Assembly (NCBI GenBank): GCA_964035545.1
Contig: OZ037766.1
Span: forward strand, 29,412,173-29,476,172
Reading direction: 5' to 3'
Length of the DNA: 64,000 nucleotides
Origin: Bugula neritina
Taxonomy: Eukaryota; Bryozoa; Gymnolaemata; Cheilostomatida; Bugulidae
The notes below the pieces were generated by a model. It saw only the letters and a program-made list of their open reading frames with translations. It made no database searches and had not been told where the DNA came from. The position numbers and the translations under genes were made by a program. Position 1 is the first letter of the stretch; each line of letters starts with the position of its first letter. This document shows, piece by piece, positions 22,652 through 36,983 of this stretch.

Positions 22652-24524
22652 ATGAAGATTATTGTGGCAATTTTATTCTTAATGGTTTTTTCACTGAGGC
22701 TTTCTAGCAGTGAAGCAGCCAGTCTTTCCTATGACCTGTTTAATGATGGTAAGTTTTTTTAAAATTTGCTTACGATTATAACAAAAACATACATTGTGGT
22801 AAATATTAGTGTAATAATAATTATTTAGAGAAGCTTGCTAGTGTAATTATTAATTATTCTTTGAAAAATTCTCATTCTAATAAGCAACAGAATTTAGTTT
22901 TCCAAAGCAGAGTAATGGTAAATTTAGTTGACTATTATTTAAGGTAAAATACAAATATATACTAGTTTTGCCGTACTAAAACATATTACATTGTTCAAAT
23001 ATTTACACAGGTTGCGTAATATATGTTTTTGTAAATTTTCATCTTGAAAACGATATACGTTATAAACCTATAAATTTTATAATATAACATCAAATTAAAT
23101 TCAATATTATGTTGTGGAGTTTTAAAGCTGTTAGTAAACTCATAATAATTCATATCTACATATTTTACTACTTCTTATATTGTATCCATGCAATTTTTCG
23201 ATATATACATAATTTAGAACTCTAATCATCTTTTTAAGAATAGGTAAGGTATGGTACTATACGTCAGTTACAGCCAGTTTTCATTTGATCATAAGTAATA
23301 TTTAAGAAGAAAATTTTCAATGAGCAACGGCTTTAAAATATCTTAAATATAATTTATCTTGAAAGTAGTATATCATTAAAATAACAAATATAATATTGAA
23401 GAAGATAAAACAGGGTTAGTATTTCTAGGATTCTGGTTGACCTTTAGTTCTGCATTATAAAACTACTATGCTTGGCGGATTGGACTGCTTTTAAAGATTT
23501 CAGTTCAATCAGTTTGTTTTTTGTAAACTTGATGCCACTTTATATATTATCAAGTACCAATTTATAAAGGCTTTGCAAATTAAACATATATAGCTGAGTG
23601 TTTAGCTACAATATAACTGATAAAGTTATAGTCACTTAAGTCAATTGTAATTAAGCTGCATATGTATTTTTGTACATGAAAAAAGCAGCTATATGAATAC
23701 AAGCATCAAAAATTTTTACCCTAAACTGCAAATTTTTTTAAGGGCAATGGAAGTTGTTTTTTGTCAAAAGTTAAAATAATTATACTGTAGTGTATACTGC
23801 ATTTACTGATGTAGATAAATTTATATTTTTGCATTTTAGATGAATCACTTAGACTAAAGTTTGAGCTCTTTGAAGAAAGAGTGAAACTTCTTCAAAGAAT
23901 CTTAGCTGTAAGCTGCACCACTGAGCAGCTTCATAGAGTAAAGAGAGACATCATTCCTGGTCATGGGGAAAGTCAGTTGTTTGTGGAGAAATTTCTTTAC
24001 CAGAAGTTGATCATGAGACTCAGTGAGTGCAGACAAGAGTCAGCATCAACAGTTACATCAACATCAACGTCAACAGTTACAGTTGAAAGTACTACAACAA
24101 GTAAACCATTTCCTCTAGAATGTCAAACAGCAACAAATCTAACTGAGATCTGGAGAGCTGACAATGAAGGAATGAGACTTACAGCTAACAACTCGCCAGC
24201 ATGTGATATACGTACAATGATAGCCAATGGCAGGCCATGGTTCAGATTTGCTGGAAAAGCAGGAAATAAGTTACTAGACACGTGCCCACTTCCTTACAGT
24301 TGCGGAACTATTGGTGGGATTTGGAGCAACGCTACAATGCCATCTGATGTGGGTGTAGCCACACAGGTGAGAGCATATCGCTCTTGGACAGATGGTTGTT
24401 ATCAGTATCCAATATACATAAACGTATAATGAGATGCTCCACACCTAGCCAGCATGATTTTATCTACCAGTATGCAGGCACAAACATGTGTCACTACTCT
24501 TTTTGTGGAATGAAAGTTGAATAA
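22652..24524 (+). pseudogene. D8C-domain gene 3, frameshifted and promoter-displaced
   Basis: Exons 22652-22748 and 23840 onward join in phase 1. Signal peptide MKIIVAILFLMVFSLRLSSS, helical segment and intermediate-length Ser/Thr linker are intact. In the D8C domain, the string matching AAAGTAATGAGATG in gene 2 reads AACGTATAATGAGATG. The 2-bp gain gives a stop at 24427-24429 after YPIYINV and removes the last three Cys. The product would be 228 aa. The lost C-terminal codons can still be followed to 24524 in the other frame. With the promoter also separated by a 3.78-kb element, I read this as a recent pseudogene; a sequencing error at the indel is the alternative. Confidence 0.8.
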
Positions 24525-25533
24525 AGCTGAGTTTTATACTATGAAAAAATATGTCAGATATAAAGTGCAATTCCTATGCCTTTTCAAATTCTTATTACAT
24601 TAATTTTACTTATGCTTAAATGCTTACTTTTATTGGTATTTTTAATATTATATATCACTAAACAAGATGTGATGAGGATTTTTCACTTGGACTTTGATAA
24701 TAAATTATATAAAAAACAGCCTACTGAGCTAAATAACCAATTTCCTATATTTGCAGTCAAATTTCTAACATCATTGTTTATTCTAAAACTTTTAATTTGA
24801 AAAGATGAATCCAGGTTTTATGAAACTTCGGTCAAGAATTGTAATTTAGACATGCACAGGAAATTTACAAATAATAAACTATGCAAAGATACAAATACAA
24901 AAACAGCCTAGTATATAATATATTTGTTAAACAATGCTAATACTTATACAAGTTTCTACTCAAAATCTAAACCAATGCAGTTAAATGTCTGCTGAAAATC
25001 GCAGAAGGTCATATAACAAGATGACTGTTCAACAAATACTAAGCCTAAAAGTATCTGTTGAGGTCTATGACAGATCTATTACTTGATCACATAGACATAA
25101 TACCATAGAATACCACTTTATAATTATAATCAATGTTACAACACAACATATAATAGCCTTAATACAAATACATACTGTTCTGGCACATGCAGTTCACTAA
25201 AAATACATATTGTTGCTAATATTCGTAAGTTCTACTCCAAATCTAAAACCAAAATAACTTAATAATATCTGCTAAAAAGTACTATGCAGAAAAATTGATT
25301 TTACTTTGCATTATGAAAAAAGTTTTTTTTCATAATAGAGCTCTTGCACAATTTTACAGTTACCCAACAAATAATAAAATTATTGTTATATAAAAGTCTA
25401 CAGTTTCTCGCATACAAAGTAGCACAGCACATTAAATAGTGTAATAGCCTTAGTACATACTATATATATTATAATGTGTAAATGTGGATTTTATCTTCAG
25501 CCTCGCAGAAACTGTTAACCAAAGACAAGCGCA

Positions 25534-25857
<324 letters not shown>

Positions 25858-26300
25858 GTGGCTTAGATTTTATATGACAAGTAGTACTATAAGCTTTCTA
25901 TACAGTAAGCTGTACTTGTCAGGTACTAGACTAATTATACAAGCTCTATAACCAGCAATAGTGTACTATTGAACAATCTGCTTTAAGCTACACCCCTATA
26001 ACTAGATTGGTAATCTTACTGCACACACTCAAATACATACACTCATGTACAAGTAAACCCACGTTTATATATTGTAAACTGAATTCATATACACTATTTT
26101 TATATGTTTATAGATCATTGGTTTATATTAGTAACATAAAAATAAACACATAATTATGAAAGCAATCCAGCCATTTATATTTTAGTTATACATTATGCAG
26201 CAATGTAAGACAACTTCCAGACACACATGCTATGATGTTTTTTTAATGCTGCAGTTTGTGTTCAAATAATTATCACTACTCAAAAAGGAAATCTTCCTTT

Positions 26301-27813
26301 AGTCAGCTATCTTGTAAAACCTCATCATATGACACTGTCAGCTAACAATGACCTCCAACATTGTAACTCAATGCTTACTACTTTGAACTAGTGAAATGTG
26401 ATGAATTCTCATTGTATAATAAAACATTGTAAATATTCTATGCCATATGCAACTATTTTTTAGAAATATGGACTGAAATATAAAATAGTTTATATTTAGC
26501 TGCTATTTAAAGTTGTCTGCTCTTTATATATTTTAGAGATGTAAAATAGTAATATTAAAATTGATCATAGGCAGAGTTATGCAGCTCAAATATTGTCGAA
26601 ATTCAATATAATATTATAAACAATCATCAATTAATGTAGTTATTATAAATATATACTATATATAGCTACTGCATTTATAAGATATAGTAAATTATACATA
26701 TAACACATGAGTTGCTATTTAAGTGTAGACTGTAAACTTCAGTTTGTAAGGGATGCTGAATCACATGATAGTTCTATATAGTTGGTAGTATAGAAGAAGC
26801 AGGAATTAAGTTTTTTATAAAAAAAACTTTCATAGCTATGCTTTTTGATCTTTTTACTTTAGTCTCACTTATTTCAAAACCATACTAAATTCTTTTAGAA
26901 ATATATCACATATACCTAACACTAATTCTACATGATATATGTTGATATAATATAACATATTACAGTCATGGTAACAATTGACTTCTCATATTATTAAGTG
27001 TATCTTCTTAATTTGCATTCTGGTTAATTATTATCATATATTGTGGTCTAGAAAGTGTAGCTATGTTATTTCCTGTAGCTGGAATGACCACTTAGAAATT
27101 CCTGCATTGGTGGGACTTTATAGTTGTATAATATATATTTATGGTCCAGTTTTTGATTAATTACCTCTCCTTAGGTGTCAATCTTTAAAATGTATGAGCA
27201 CAACAAATATACACATCTGCATATGGCGGTGATCTTTCTCATGTCTGCTAACGTGACATGGCACGAAACACGTGACACAATATTTGACAATGAAAGTTGC
27301 AATACGTTTTGATGCCATAGCAAAAAACTTTTTGGAATAACTATAACGTTTAGCAGGAAATATGAGCATTATTTTGTATTATATATTGCATCTCATTTAA
27401 TGGAATTAGGTAAATTTAATAAAATATATATTTAACTTTGTAAATTATATAGTGTCTCTGGAATTGAACAAAACCAAAGAGAGCTAAGGATGCTAGCTAG
27501 TCTATACATACAATGCCTGTATCATAGTAGCATTATTGACTTTTCACACCAAAACTCTTGTATTGAAAGAAGATATGCACATGCAGATTTAAAAACACAC
27601 GTCTTTTGGTGTCCATAAAGCTATAACCGCAATGTTCGGCAGTTGTTATCGTTGTCAATATCAAACTCAAAAAAATAGTTGCGTCGGTAAAAGAACGAAT
27701 TCAAAAGCTAGGTAAGCTTGCTATGTTATTATGTCAACAATCAATTGAACTTTCAAGCTTTCAGACAAAAAGCTGCAAAAACGTTTAATGATATTTTAGT
27801 GAAATGAGTGTTG
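26301..27813. other. No feature recognised
   Basis: AT-rich sequence with no exon pair, RNA gene or element that I can support. Confidence 0.4.
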
Positions 27814-29471
27814 AGCCTAAAAAGTACGGTTTTTGTAAACTGCGTAAACGTAAAACGGAAAAAAGTGGCGGAAACGTAAACAGGAGAAAACAACTCAGAA
27901 AAACTTCTAACGACTACTTTTAAACATAAAATCCGGTTGCGTGAGCGTGGCCATAAAATCAGGAAACATCCAAGCCGTCGGCGCACAAAGAGTTTAGTTA
28001 CACAACTAGTTTTTATTATGGTGTTGACAATTACATTTTTACCTGCTAATAATTAACTTTTAAACTACAAAACCGAGCCCAATAATTGTGATTCTCGTAG
28101 TTGCATAGATACCAAAACCTTCGATGTTTTACTATTAACTAAATTTTAGTTGTTCAACTAACATTCGTACGACTTAAGTTATCTAGCCAGCATAATATTA
28201 TTTTTTTATCGAAATTCCCATTAAAATATCTCATTAAAAACTACAGTGAAAATAAGTTAATATTTATCGTTGCATGTAATTGTTATAATAAAAAATGCTT
28301 ATTATTGTTATCATGCTCATGAGTATTTTCAAACTTTAACTATAAAACGTAGAACTATCGTTAGTATTTATAGTACAATGCTATTTCAAATAGTGTGACT
28401 CAATTAGTATAATTTCATCAAATAAATAATTTGATTAATAAACCAAGTTAATACTTATGGGTTAAAATGCAGAACTTTTTAGTTTTGTGCTTAAAGTGTC
28501 TTACTTCCACTACCTCAAACTTAGGCCTTGTGCTCAAAACTTTGATCGATAACTCACTAGAAGTAAATGAATAGCCATGGCAGCAAAGTTGTTTTAATTT
28601 TTTGTTCTTTAAAATAATATTGTAAAGATGTGAGTGAAATTGTACATACTAGTAACTTGTATGTATTACTGTACAGCATGATGTAATCAAAGAACACAAT
28701 AACTTGAAGAACTATTTGATATTTATGCAATAAAACATAAAATATGATGCAATAATATAAGTAAAAGTAAGAAAAAAAAAACAAAAAAAAAAAACAAGTT
28801 TTTAGTTTTGTATAAAAATGTGTTCAAGGCACAGCAAATAAAAATTACAAAAACATATTTGCTGACGAAATGTCACCAAAATGCTGAACAACTGAAACTT
28901 CATCATGGCTTATAACGCCTCGCATATAATTGCAAATATGCAACGGCTTATCAAAGCTTTAATGCCCTAAACACCTAATATGAATGTACACATTTTGCAA
29001 AGTCTTGCTAACAGTTAAAATACCGCTAAATAAATCAATATGTTCTCAGTAGGTCTTCTTTGATGCTACAATACGATCTAGAGGAAATATGTAAATAATA
29101 ATGGAACAATCAGCTGTCATTCTTTACTTTGAAAGTGACAATCGCAATCACAGTGGTGTGACAGCTACATTGAAACCAAACCAATTTGTAAAAAGCAACT
29201 TGATTACATTGGAGTCTTGTGACGGAGCTGGTGGTTTACTGTTCTGTCAACTCAGCAGTCAACTTCAAAGGACTTGCACATGCTAGCAAGCAAGTCCTAT
29301 GAATTTGTAACAGTGAGTAGCGCAGGGAAATATTCCAAGGATTCTCTTCTTGAACACAAACAAAGCTGCCAAAACAAACAATCAACAAATTACAATTTTC
29401 TTCACAAGTGCAAAGCTAATGACAAAACACACAGCAAAAAATAAACAATATAGCTGATTATACAGCTGTAC

Positions 29472-30744
29472 CTTTATCACAGTTATTAGAACCAGAATGT
29501 CCGTAATACTTATTGCATTTATTCTTGGAGCTAATTAAATCTTTGTTCCTGCAACACCAATAAACTGCTCTTGTATTGCGCCTCTTTGTATACAAGTATT
29601 AGTTAAATACTTCTCACCCCACTCTTATCTGTTATATAAAGCAAATCCAGTACTTCCAAGTTTTTAGTTAACTTGACTCCTGGTTCATCAAATCTTTTCA
29701 AAGTGATAGCTAAGACTTTTGGAAGCTTTGTAAACTGAGACAGTTGTACAGTTATATCTAGACTACTAGAGCTCAAAAATAGTAACATGAGTATTTATTC
29801 AGTAGTCAGAAATTCTCAAGAATATGGTCCAAAATATTATGTAAACATAAAATACACAAAGTACCCTTCGAAAACATATCCATCTAGTTTCTTGGAACTG
29901 AATTGATGCCCTGCAGTGTGACCTCACTCTGTAACAAATAAAATAGCCAATACAAAAACGTGATGCTATAGTGCCAATAAAATAAATGTTCTATTTGTTG
30001 CCAAATCACCTCTAATAGAGGAACTGGTAATAAATTCATTGACTGAGCAAATGCTGTTTCAGCATTGCAGAAATGACATTTAGTCAACTATTCAACTTCT
30101 GACCAGAACAATTTTGTCCCATTGAAGAAAAGAGCATAAGTGTTTAGTGTACCTACTAACTGTCACTTTAGGAATTATAAACTATACATAAGCAACAAAT
30201 GTGTTCAAGCAATGTTAATGTTACCCAACCTATTGCATCGCATGTTATAAACTTCCATTAATACCTCGGCAACATCATGCTGCTCATTATTCATGAAATC
30301 AGGTAAAACCTCTAAAAACAAAATATGTATGTAAAAGAAGCCTTAATTGGTGGCTATTCTTGATTAAAATGTCAATTATACATTTGGTTTTTGATAAGGG
30401 ATTTGAAATTTATCGTTAGCCATGAAATTCAACCCTTGATCTGTGGAATTGCTACTGGCACAGTAACAAATGAAGCATATATAACCAAAAAAGAACACTA
30501 AAGTGAAACCAAAAGACCAAAACAGTGATCTACTTCTCGATTACAGTATGAAAAAACATGACCATTTATTTCCTATATAAATAGAACAAGTTACTTTAAA
30601 TCTAGGTTTAAAGTCATATTAATCCCCTAAGAAAAAGATAAATTAAAATTTATGTACTCACAATTTACTTGTAGCGGTGGTGTGCGGTTTATAGTTTGAA
30701 TACATGCATTTAAAAAGCATGTATTTCCAAAATTAGTTATACCT
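29472..30744 (-). CDS. Ubiquitin-specific protease-like gene, minimal or degraded
   Basis: Minus-strand blocks in order: 30744-30669 (ITNFGNTCFLNACIQTI, the USP Cys box with catalytic Cys; donor GTAAAT); about 30309-30226 (DFMNNEQHDVAEVLMEVYNM, the QDAqE block); 30087-30010 (LTKCHFCNAETAFAQSMNLL, first Cys pair of the zinc knuckle); 29765-29618 (LPKVLAITLKRFDEPG, the LKRF block); 29548-29472 (YYGHSGSNN, possible His-box start). Order and spacing fit family C19 deubiquitinases, but total length is short, no GHY motif was found, a TAG precedes the knuckle block if read from upstream, and the last junction is out of phase with simple splicing. It may be a pseudogene or a transposon-carried copy. 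Confidence 0.62.
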
Positions 30745-31239
30745 CTATAATCTGTAAAAATTATCAAAACAACAGGACCATTACAATGAATGCTAAACAA
30801 TGAATATTCTTGACTTCAAATTATATTATCAGAACAACAATTTGGCTTAAAAAAAACCTAGACTTTTTGGCTTATTTAATATGAAAAAGACTGTTACTCT
30901 CACAAGACAAATGTCAAATACACTATATCTGCACCACAAGACCAAAATGAGTCTTAACAGGGTATACAATGGGTTTTAAGATAACATGTGACTGAGTGTT
31001 ATAGCCAATTCATTAAACACATATATGTTTAAGTTCAACTGCATCAATGTGAAAGTTTGATGCACTTTTTCTCAACGATTTGAATAAAACACTCAAGTAG
31101 TATAAGTATTACTATCCATCTTGTCTTAGACTTACTAATTATTAATCAATATACCATAAGTATAGTTATAAGCTTATATTAATATCACAATACCATTTAA
31201 CAATAACTGGTTAGTGAATTACATATATAATTAAATGAA

Positions 31240-31900
31240 TTAAAATAAACATAAGATTAGCAGATGTGAATTACTACTACAGTATTAGAATAAGAATACC
31301 AATACAATTATGAATTATTATTATTAATAATACAAAATTATATTAAAATAATAGGCTAATAATAATACTACACTTTATATAATGACAATGATTATCATTA
31401 TGATTATATTATTATTATTAATATTAATAATTAATTTAATACTAAAATATTAATTAACATAATACTAATACTTATACTTATACCAAGTTTAATAGTAATA
31501 GTAATACTAATAGACAATAGACATAGTAATAGAACTAGTAGCACTAAGTTTAATAGCTATACTAATAGTATTACATTTACTATTAGTATTAATATTAGTA
31601 TTAGTAATATAATTATAATTATAATAAATGTAATTCAATACCTAAAGTTAAAATGATATCGTAATCTATAAGTTATATAATTATCACTATAACTATAAGT
31701 ATAAGTATATTAATTATTATTTATATTATTAATTAAACGCTATTAGTATTACTATTAGTATTAGTAAAAGTGATACTATTACTATTAGTATTACAGCATT
31801 ACTATTACTATTGAGTATTAGTATTACTATTAGTATTAGTATTACTATTAGTATTATTAATATTTCTATTAATATTAATATTATTATTTATTAAATTTAA
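31240..31900. repeat. Cryptically simple TAATA/TAGTA-rich tract
   Basis: About 650 bp built almost entirely from irregular ATTAGTATT, TAATACTAA and TATTATTA words without a fixed unit. A similar tract lies at 51730-52130. No gene is present. Confidence 0.85.
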
Positions 31901-32343
31901 TCGTTAATATGATTTAGATTATTATTTTAATCGACAATTATTTAGTTTAAAAATGTTATTAATAATTTATAAGCAGATTGAGCTTACCCATCTCTAGCTT
32001 TATTTGTTATATTGGAAAGTCGAAGTGAGAATTTTAGGTTCAAGCAAAAAGATATAAGCTGTTCAGTTGAAGGGGTGTACTTGTAGAGTTGAAGATATCA
32101 CGTTGGTTGCGAGGGATGAAATAGACTAAGTACTTAACACGTTGCCGAGGTTTTCTTAATGCAAGATTATTTTAATTTTAGAGTTGTGTCATTTTTCAAC
32201 TAAAACCTATGCTTCGTGCATACACAAAAGTATTACGCAGCGATTACTAAAAAAATTGCTCGGTTAAGTACTTTTCCGCCGTTTTTGCAGAAATTTCCGC
32301 TTTTCCGTTTACGCAGTTTACAAAAACCGTAAAAAGTAGGCTA

Positions 32344-35300
32344 CTGCGTCTACAAATATATCATATATAAGAAAGTTACTTTATCTTTGCTTTGCAGTTT
32401 TAGAATAATAGCTAGCATACATAATTTTCAGCTAAGCTTGGTAATTAATCAAACTGCCTGCACATATTGCAGAAAAAGTTTTCACGTATACTATCTTTGT
32501 GACACCTCTTCTTCAAGCTATGTGTAGGAGCAAGAACTAACTCCCAAAAAAATTTCATACCACATATGAAATTTTTAAAACTTAGAAAAAGTAGTAAATT
32601 GAGCTATCACTTGGCAAAAATATAAGATATTTTTGTGTATATATGTTTTATATTGAACAAAAGAAAATTAAATATACTTTGTTTTGCATTTTTATTTATT
32701 TTCATAAACAATAAAAAAACTGTAAAAAATTAGCTCCTTCTGTGAATACAATGTTTTTAGAAGATAAATTTTACAAACACTATTATTTATTTAATAATTA
32801 AGTTGCTATATAGTAACCATAGTTGCATGTCTGCTTATAAAAAATTCACTATTTTTTCCAAGCTAAAACAAGAAATGTGACCCCTAGCATAATCAACATG
32901 TTTTTGTGCATTTCTTTGTCTAAGTCATCATATACCACATTATCAGAATAAGTCTGCACTCAGCAAATAGATAGTTTGTTTTTATCCCATTTGCCAAATA
33001 AAACAACATAAATAATGCTCATGTGACTTGGCAATAGCTTAGCTAAGTTCCTAGAGTAGTAATATCGTGTGAGAAAGTCTGCCTAGTGCAAAGTCAAGTC
33101 AAAAACACAATGCCTAATTCTGAACACCTCGTGGTATAAATGAAGCATAATTGTCGGTGTCTATAATTTCTAACCTGCGCAAACATCATGCATAAGTTTG
33201 ATAGTCTTTTCAATCTATCAGGAAATAACAATTGCCTGACAAAAAAGATTTACATTGCATTTGTTTTTGTTATTGTTTTTGCTTCTGTTTGATTTATTTA
33301 TGATTAATATGAGATGTTTCATTATATACCAACATATTTAAATTCACATCAATTCTGGTTGTAAGAGAACCATACAAAAACATCATGTTAATTGTTCTGC
33401 ATAACGCAAGTGTCAAATACCAGTGTTAATATAAATTATTATATTATTTGTAGTGTAAATAAATATGCATTAGTGTAAATTTTTAATGTTTAGTGTGAAG
33501 TAGTAATGTTTAGTGTAAATTAGTAGTGTTTAGTGTAAATTTTTGGTGTCAAAAGCTCAGCTAAAGTTTAGTAGTCTTATTCAAGCCAGACAACAGAGTG
33601 TAAATTAACAAATACCTGAACAGGTTACCACACAAGCAAAATCCTATTGCATTTGATTAATGCTTTTACATGTTTGCTTGTTTTTTGTAACGCTGTAGTT
33701 ATATTATATAAACAACGTTGCAACGTAATACGTACTGATCACAGAGATGAAATTTAAACTGCAATGCGGCATAGACTCTTTGCTATTGGCTAAAACAACT
33801 TCAAATAAAATTTCCGACCAATCAAAGTTTACTTGTCAGCACTCTAAAATTGACTTGCATACATGTAAAACGAAAAATTTGGGGTTGGAAAAAAATTCAA
33901 AGATGCTGTGTCTAGTTTTATTTTTAATCATATAAAACTTTGGGATCATTTTGAAACTGTTAAAAGAAATTGTATCAGAGGCCTATGAAGTCTATTTAAA
34001 TTAGCTGACAATCTTTAGGTATAGGCAGCTGTACATCAATTCAAAGAATTTAATTAAGAAGCTATGGTCTAAGCCTGCTTTCTGAACAGAATCATATGTG
34101 CAGGACATGACGTATGGAAACACTGGCTGTCTAAACAACAGGAGCTGGTAACTTTAGCCAAGATTGTTTGGCAAACTGAGCGTAGTAAAGTCACTTGGTT
34201 ACAGTTGATAACCTTACATGCAGGTGCTGAACAGGGCAAAGTATATAGAAATTGACGTTGTTGGCTGATACAGCTATACAGCTTACGGTGTTTTTTATTC
34301 TAATTGAATCTTACATGCAGCTGCGTGACACAGATGGTTTAGCATATCTTTCTTTGTGCCAGTACTTTTCCACATATTTAAGAGCTACTATATAGCTAAC
34401 TAAAATTGGTAAACCTTTTACATATAATTCCTTAAAATAAGCAGTTTATTTTCTTATAAAGTTTAATGCTAAGAAAACTCTTTTGACTCTATTACAGTAT
34501 GTGTAACAAATTCAGCAAAAAGCTAGCCATATAGTAATGATGACTTTATAAAGAGATGAAGTCTTACACGCAGGTCTGTAAGTTGTGTGCACATGATGAT
34601 TTCAGTGCTGCACATTTGTAATATGATATTTTATAAGTACTTGTGGCTTATTATAGAGTCTTTTATATAGCCTGCAATATATTTCTTCAATACTCAATAA
34701 TTTTGATTTGCAACATTTAAAGTGTACTTACGGTGGGTCTTCACCAATAAACCAGTACAAAGCCTCTCAATTTTATACAAATACTTCGCTATGTTATAAA
34801 TCTTATCTTATAAAAAATTGGCATTTTAATTACTTGTTAAAGCATCATATTATTATAGTATTTGCTTTGGTGAAAGGCTTCACATATCATTTTAGAATTA
34901 GTTCCTACCAACTAAAACTTTTAATATATTTATTATAATATTATAATCATTAATATAAGTCTGCTAGTTACTAAAACTCGATCATTTGGCAAGTAAAGAG
35001 TTTAGTTGCAGTGGCTACCAGCAAAAGCTATTAGCTAAAGCTATATTAGCTAAAGCCAGATTTAAAAATCGAAAAACACATGAGATCCATTTGACAAAAT
35101 ATCTGTTATTAAAATGTATAAATACATTCAAGAGAGTAACTGCATGTGGTATAACTGGTATAATTTGGTAGGATATTCTACACTGCTGAGTCTAATCTCA
35201 GCTGGACTATATTTGATGTCAAAAGGATCCTCACAGCACCTGTGCTACCCTGGAAGTATCTAGTCATTTTGTTACCCTAGTTTGATCTACTTAAAGCTCT

Positions 35301-36120
35301 GGCAGATTGTGTCTATTTATAAACGTGAAGTATCTAATTGATGCCGCGAATGCAATCAGGTCATTGCCCTACCCGTACCCTCTCAGTCGATCATCAGCTT
35401 TGTTTGCCAAAATCTGTGCCAACAATCTTGAATTATGTCAAGTCATTTGTTGGCAACAATTTTTTGCTCCAGAAGTAACCAGATATTTCTAGCAATTTAT
35501 ATAATATTTTGTTTGAAGGAAATAATAATATAAGTTTACTTTGGTAGTGCAATTCTTTATGCGTTTGCCAGAATTTCTTGTAACAAAAATGTTTATTGTT
35601 TCAGACAAAGAAAGTCAAAATGTTTGGTATGCATATGATTAATTTGACAGCTTTTTTTTATAAAGGATGTGAACACTAATATATATATCTTATTAGACCA
35701 TATAATGAATAAAATAATACTGCTTTTTGTTCACTAGAGTAAATTATCTGATGGCTTTAGCATTAATTTGTAAACATTTATATTTAGGTGTCAAAATAGT
35801 TGTCCTGACATCTTTTTACTGTAAAATAGCAAATAGTTTGCAAAAACAAAACCATTACTTGGCAGAGAAGGGGTTCATTTTAGAAGCAATGTGTTTTCCC
35901 GGTGTTGTTTTTGGAAAGAACCTATCTTTAATGAGATTAAAGTTTCCCAGCTTGCAAAATAGGCAAAAAAGCATAAATAAAAAATAATTTGGTGGAAGAA
36001 AAAAAAGTTTGTAACTTGATCTTTTGTAAGAGAGTTGTTGAAAAGGTGGCGACATATGCACAGGACATCTGCAGCTACATGTGACACACACTTGGCTTTG
36101 CATCAACCCCATCTGCTTGT
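32344..36120. other. Gene-poor stretch
   Basis: No coding exon or RNA gene is supported. It includes a short tandem array at about 33420-33545 (TAGTGTAAATT / TAGTAATGTT units). Open stretches such as 35727-35987 lack family signals and splice support. Confidence 0.4.
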
Positions 36121-36127
36121 GTATGAC

Positions 36128-36346
36128 TATAAAAGCAAATGGAGCTACAGAGTCTTAGCAGTTTCTTTTGCACATCCTAGGATTACCAAGTTTCTGAAGA
36201 AACCACATTAGTTGCAACTACTTGTCAACCTTTACTTGTCAACATATTATTTTCTTTTGAACACTTGTAAAAGTGTTGCAAACAAACTTTTACATATAAT
36301 TTTCCATTGTTGTTCAACAGAGTTGATCTTCAAACATCATTTATAG
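36128..36346 (+). promoter_or_regulatory. TATA box and non-coding first exon of small gene S1
   Basis: TATAAAAG at 36128-36135, then a likely transcribed leader ending at a consensus donor (TTATAG|GTAAGC) at 36346. The coding exon starts at an acceptor at 36982, just one base before its ATG. The same layout occurs upstream of S2. Confidence 0.5.
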
Positions 36347-36544
36347 GTAAGCTAACATATTTAAATAATTAATTTATTTGTATCCTAATAAAATCAGATA
36401 CAGTATGCTTTTAAAATATTGAATAGCAGTTTGGTTGGTGCACATAACATTTAACTTTAGCATAAATTGCTGATTTTAATCGTGAACTGTTTCACAATAT
36501 AAAATATTTGGGAAAAATGAAATTGATCGGTTTTGAAAATTGCA

Positions 36545-36748
36545 GAATTTAGCAAAGCCTATATAATAACTATTCCGATATTAGATCCTATAGATCTACA
36601 TACAGGAGCAACTATAATGATCTCTTTGTATATATTTGTAGCAGTCTCTTTAGTTATTGCATATATATCAATACAGGTATTATTGCCAATATTACTCATA
36701 AGTATGATTGCAGTTGCATCTAGATATGCAAATCACTTTAAAATTTAG
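36545..36748 (+). other. Hydrophobic open frame within the S1 intron
   Basis: After a TTGCAG at 36539-36544 an open frame runs to TAG at 36748. It encodes a very hydrophobic stretch (MISLYIFVAVSLVIAYISIQ and VLLPILLISMIAVASRYA) that could span a membrane once or twice. It has no ATG at its start and codon use is ATA-rich. It may be an alternative exon or a chance AT-rich ORF. Confidence 0.2.
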
Positions 36749-36983
36749 AAAAGGGATCCAAATTTCATAAGCTGCAATAATGACACTAATCACAGTGAAA
36801 TTAGTAACAAAAAAAAAATTCTTGTGGTTGTTTATAGATTAAAAATACTTTAACTATTTCTTTATTATCTGTATTTTTAAAATTACAATGCAAAAATATA
36901 TATTTATTGAAGTTTCATTGAACTGTAGAGAGAGCACAACTTTTGATTGAGTGATAATTGTATGACTTGCCATTACTTTTAGA

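Larger units (their letters stand above)
27814..32343. repeat. Region bounded by inverted terminal-like sequences
   Basis: At 27814 the sequence runs GCCTAAAAAGTACGGTTTTT then GTAAACTGCGTAAACG. At 32343, reading inward on the other strand, it runs GCCTACTTTTTACGGTTTTT then GTAAACTGCGTAAACG. The match covers about 45 bp and decays into AAACGG/GGCGG-rich sequence on both sides. This may mark a 4.5-kb DNA transposon or two related small elements in opposite orientation. No target duplication is evident. The USP-like exons lie inside. Confidence 0.5.
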
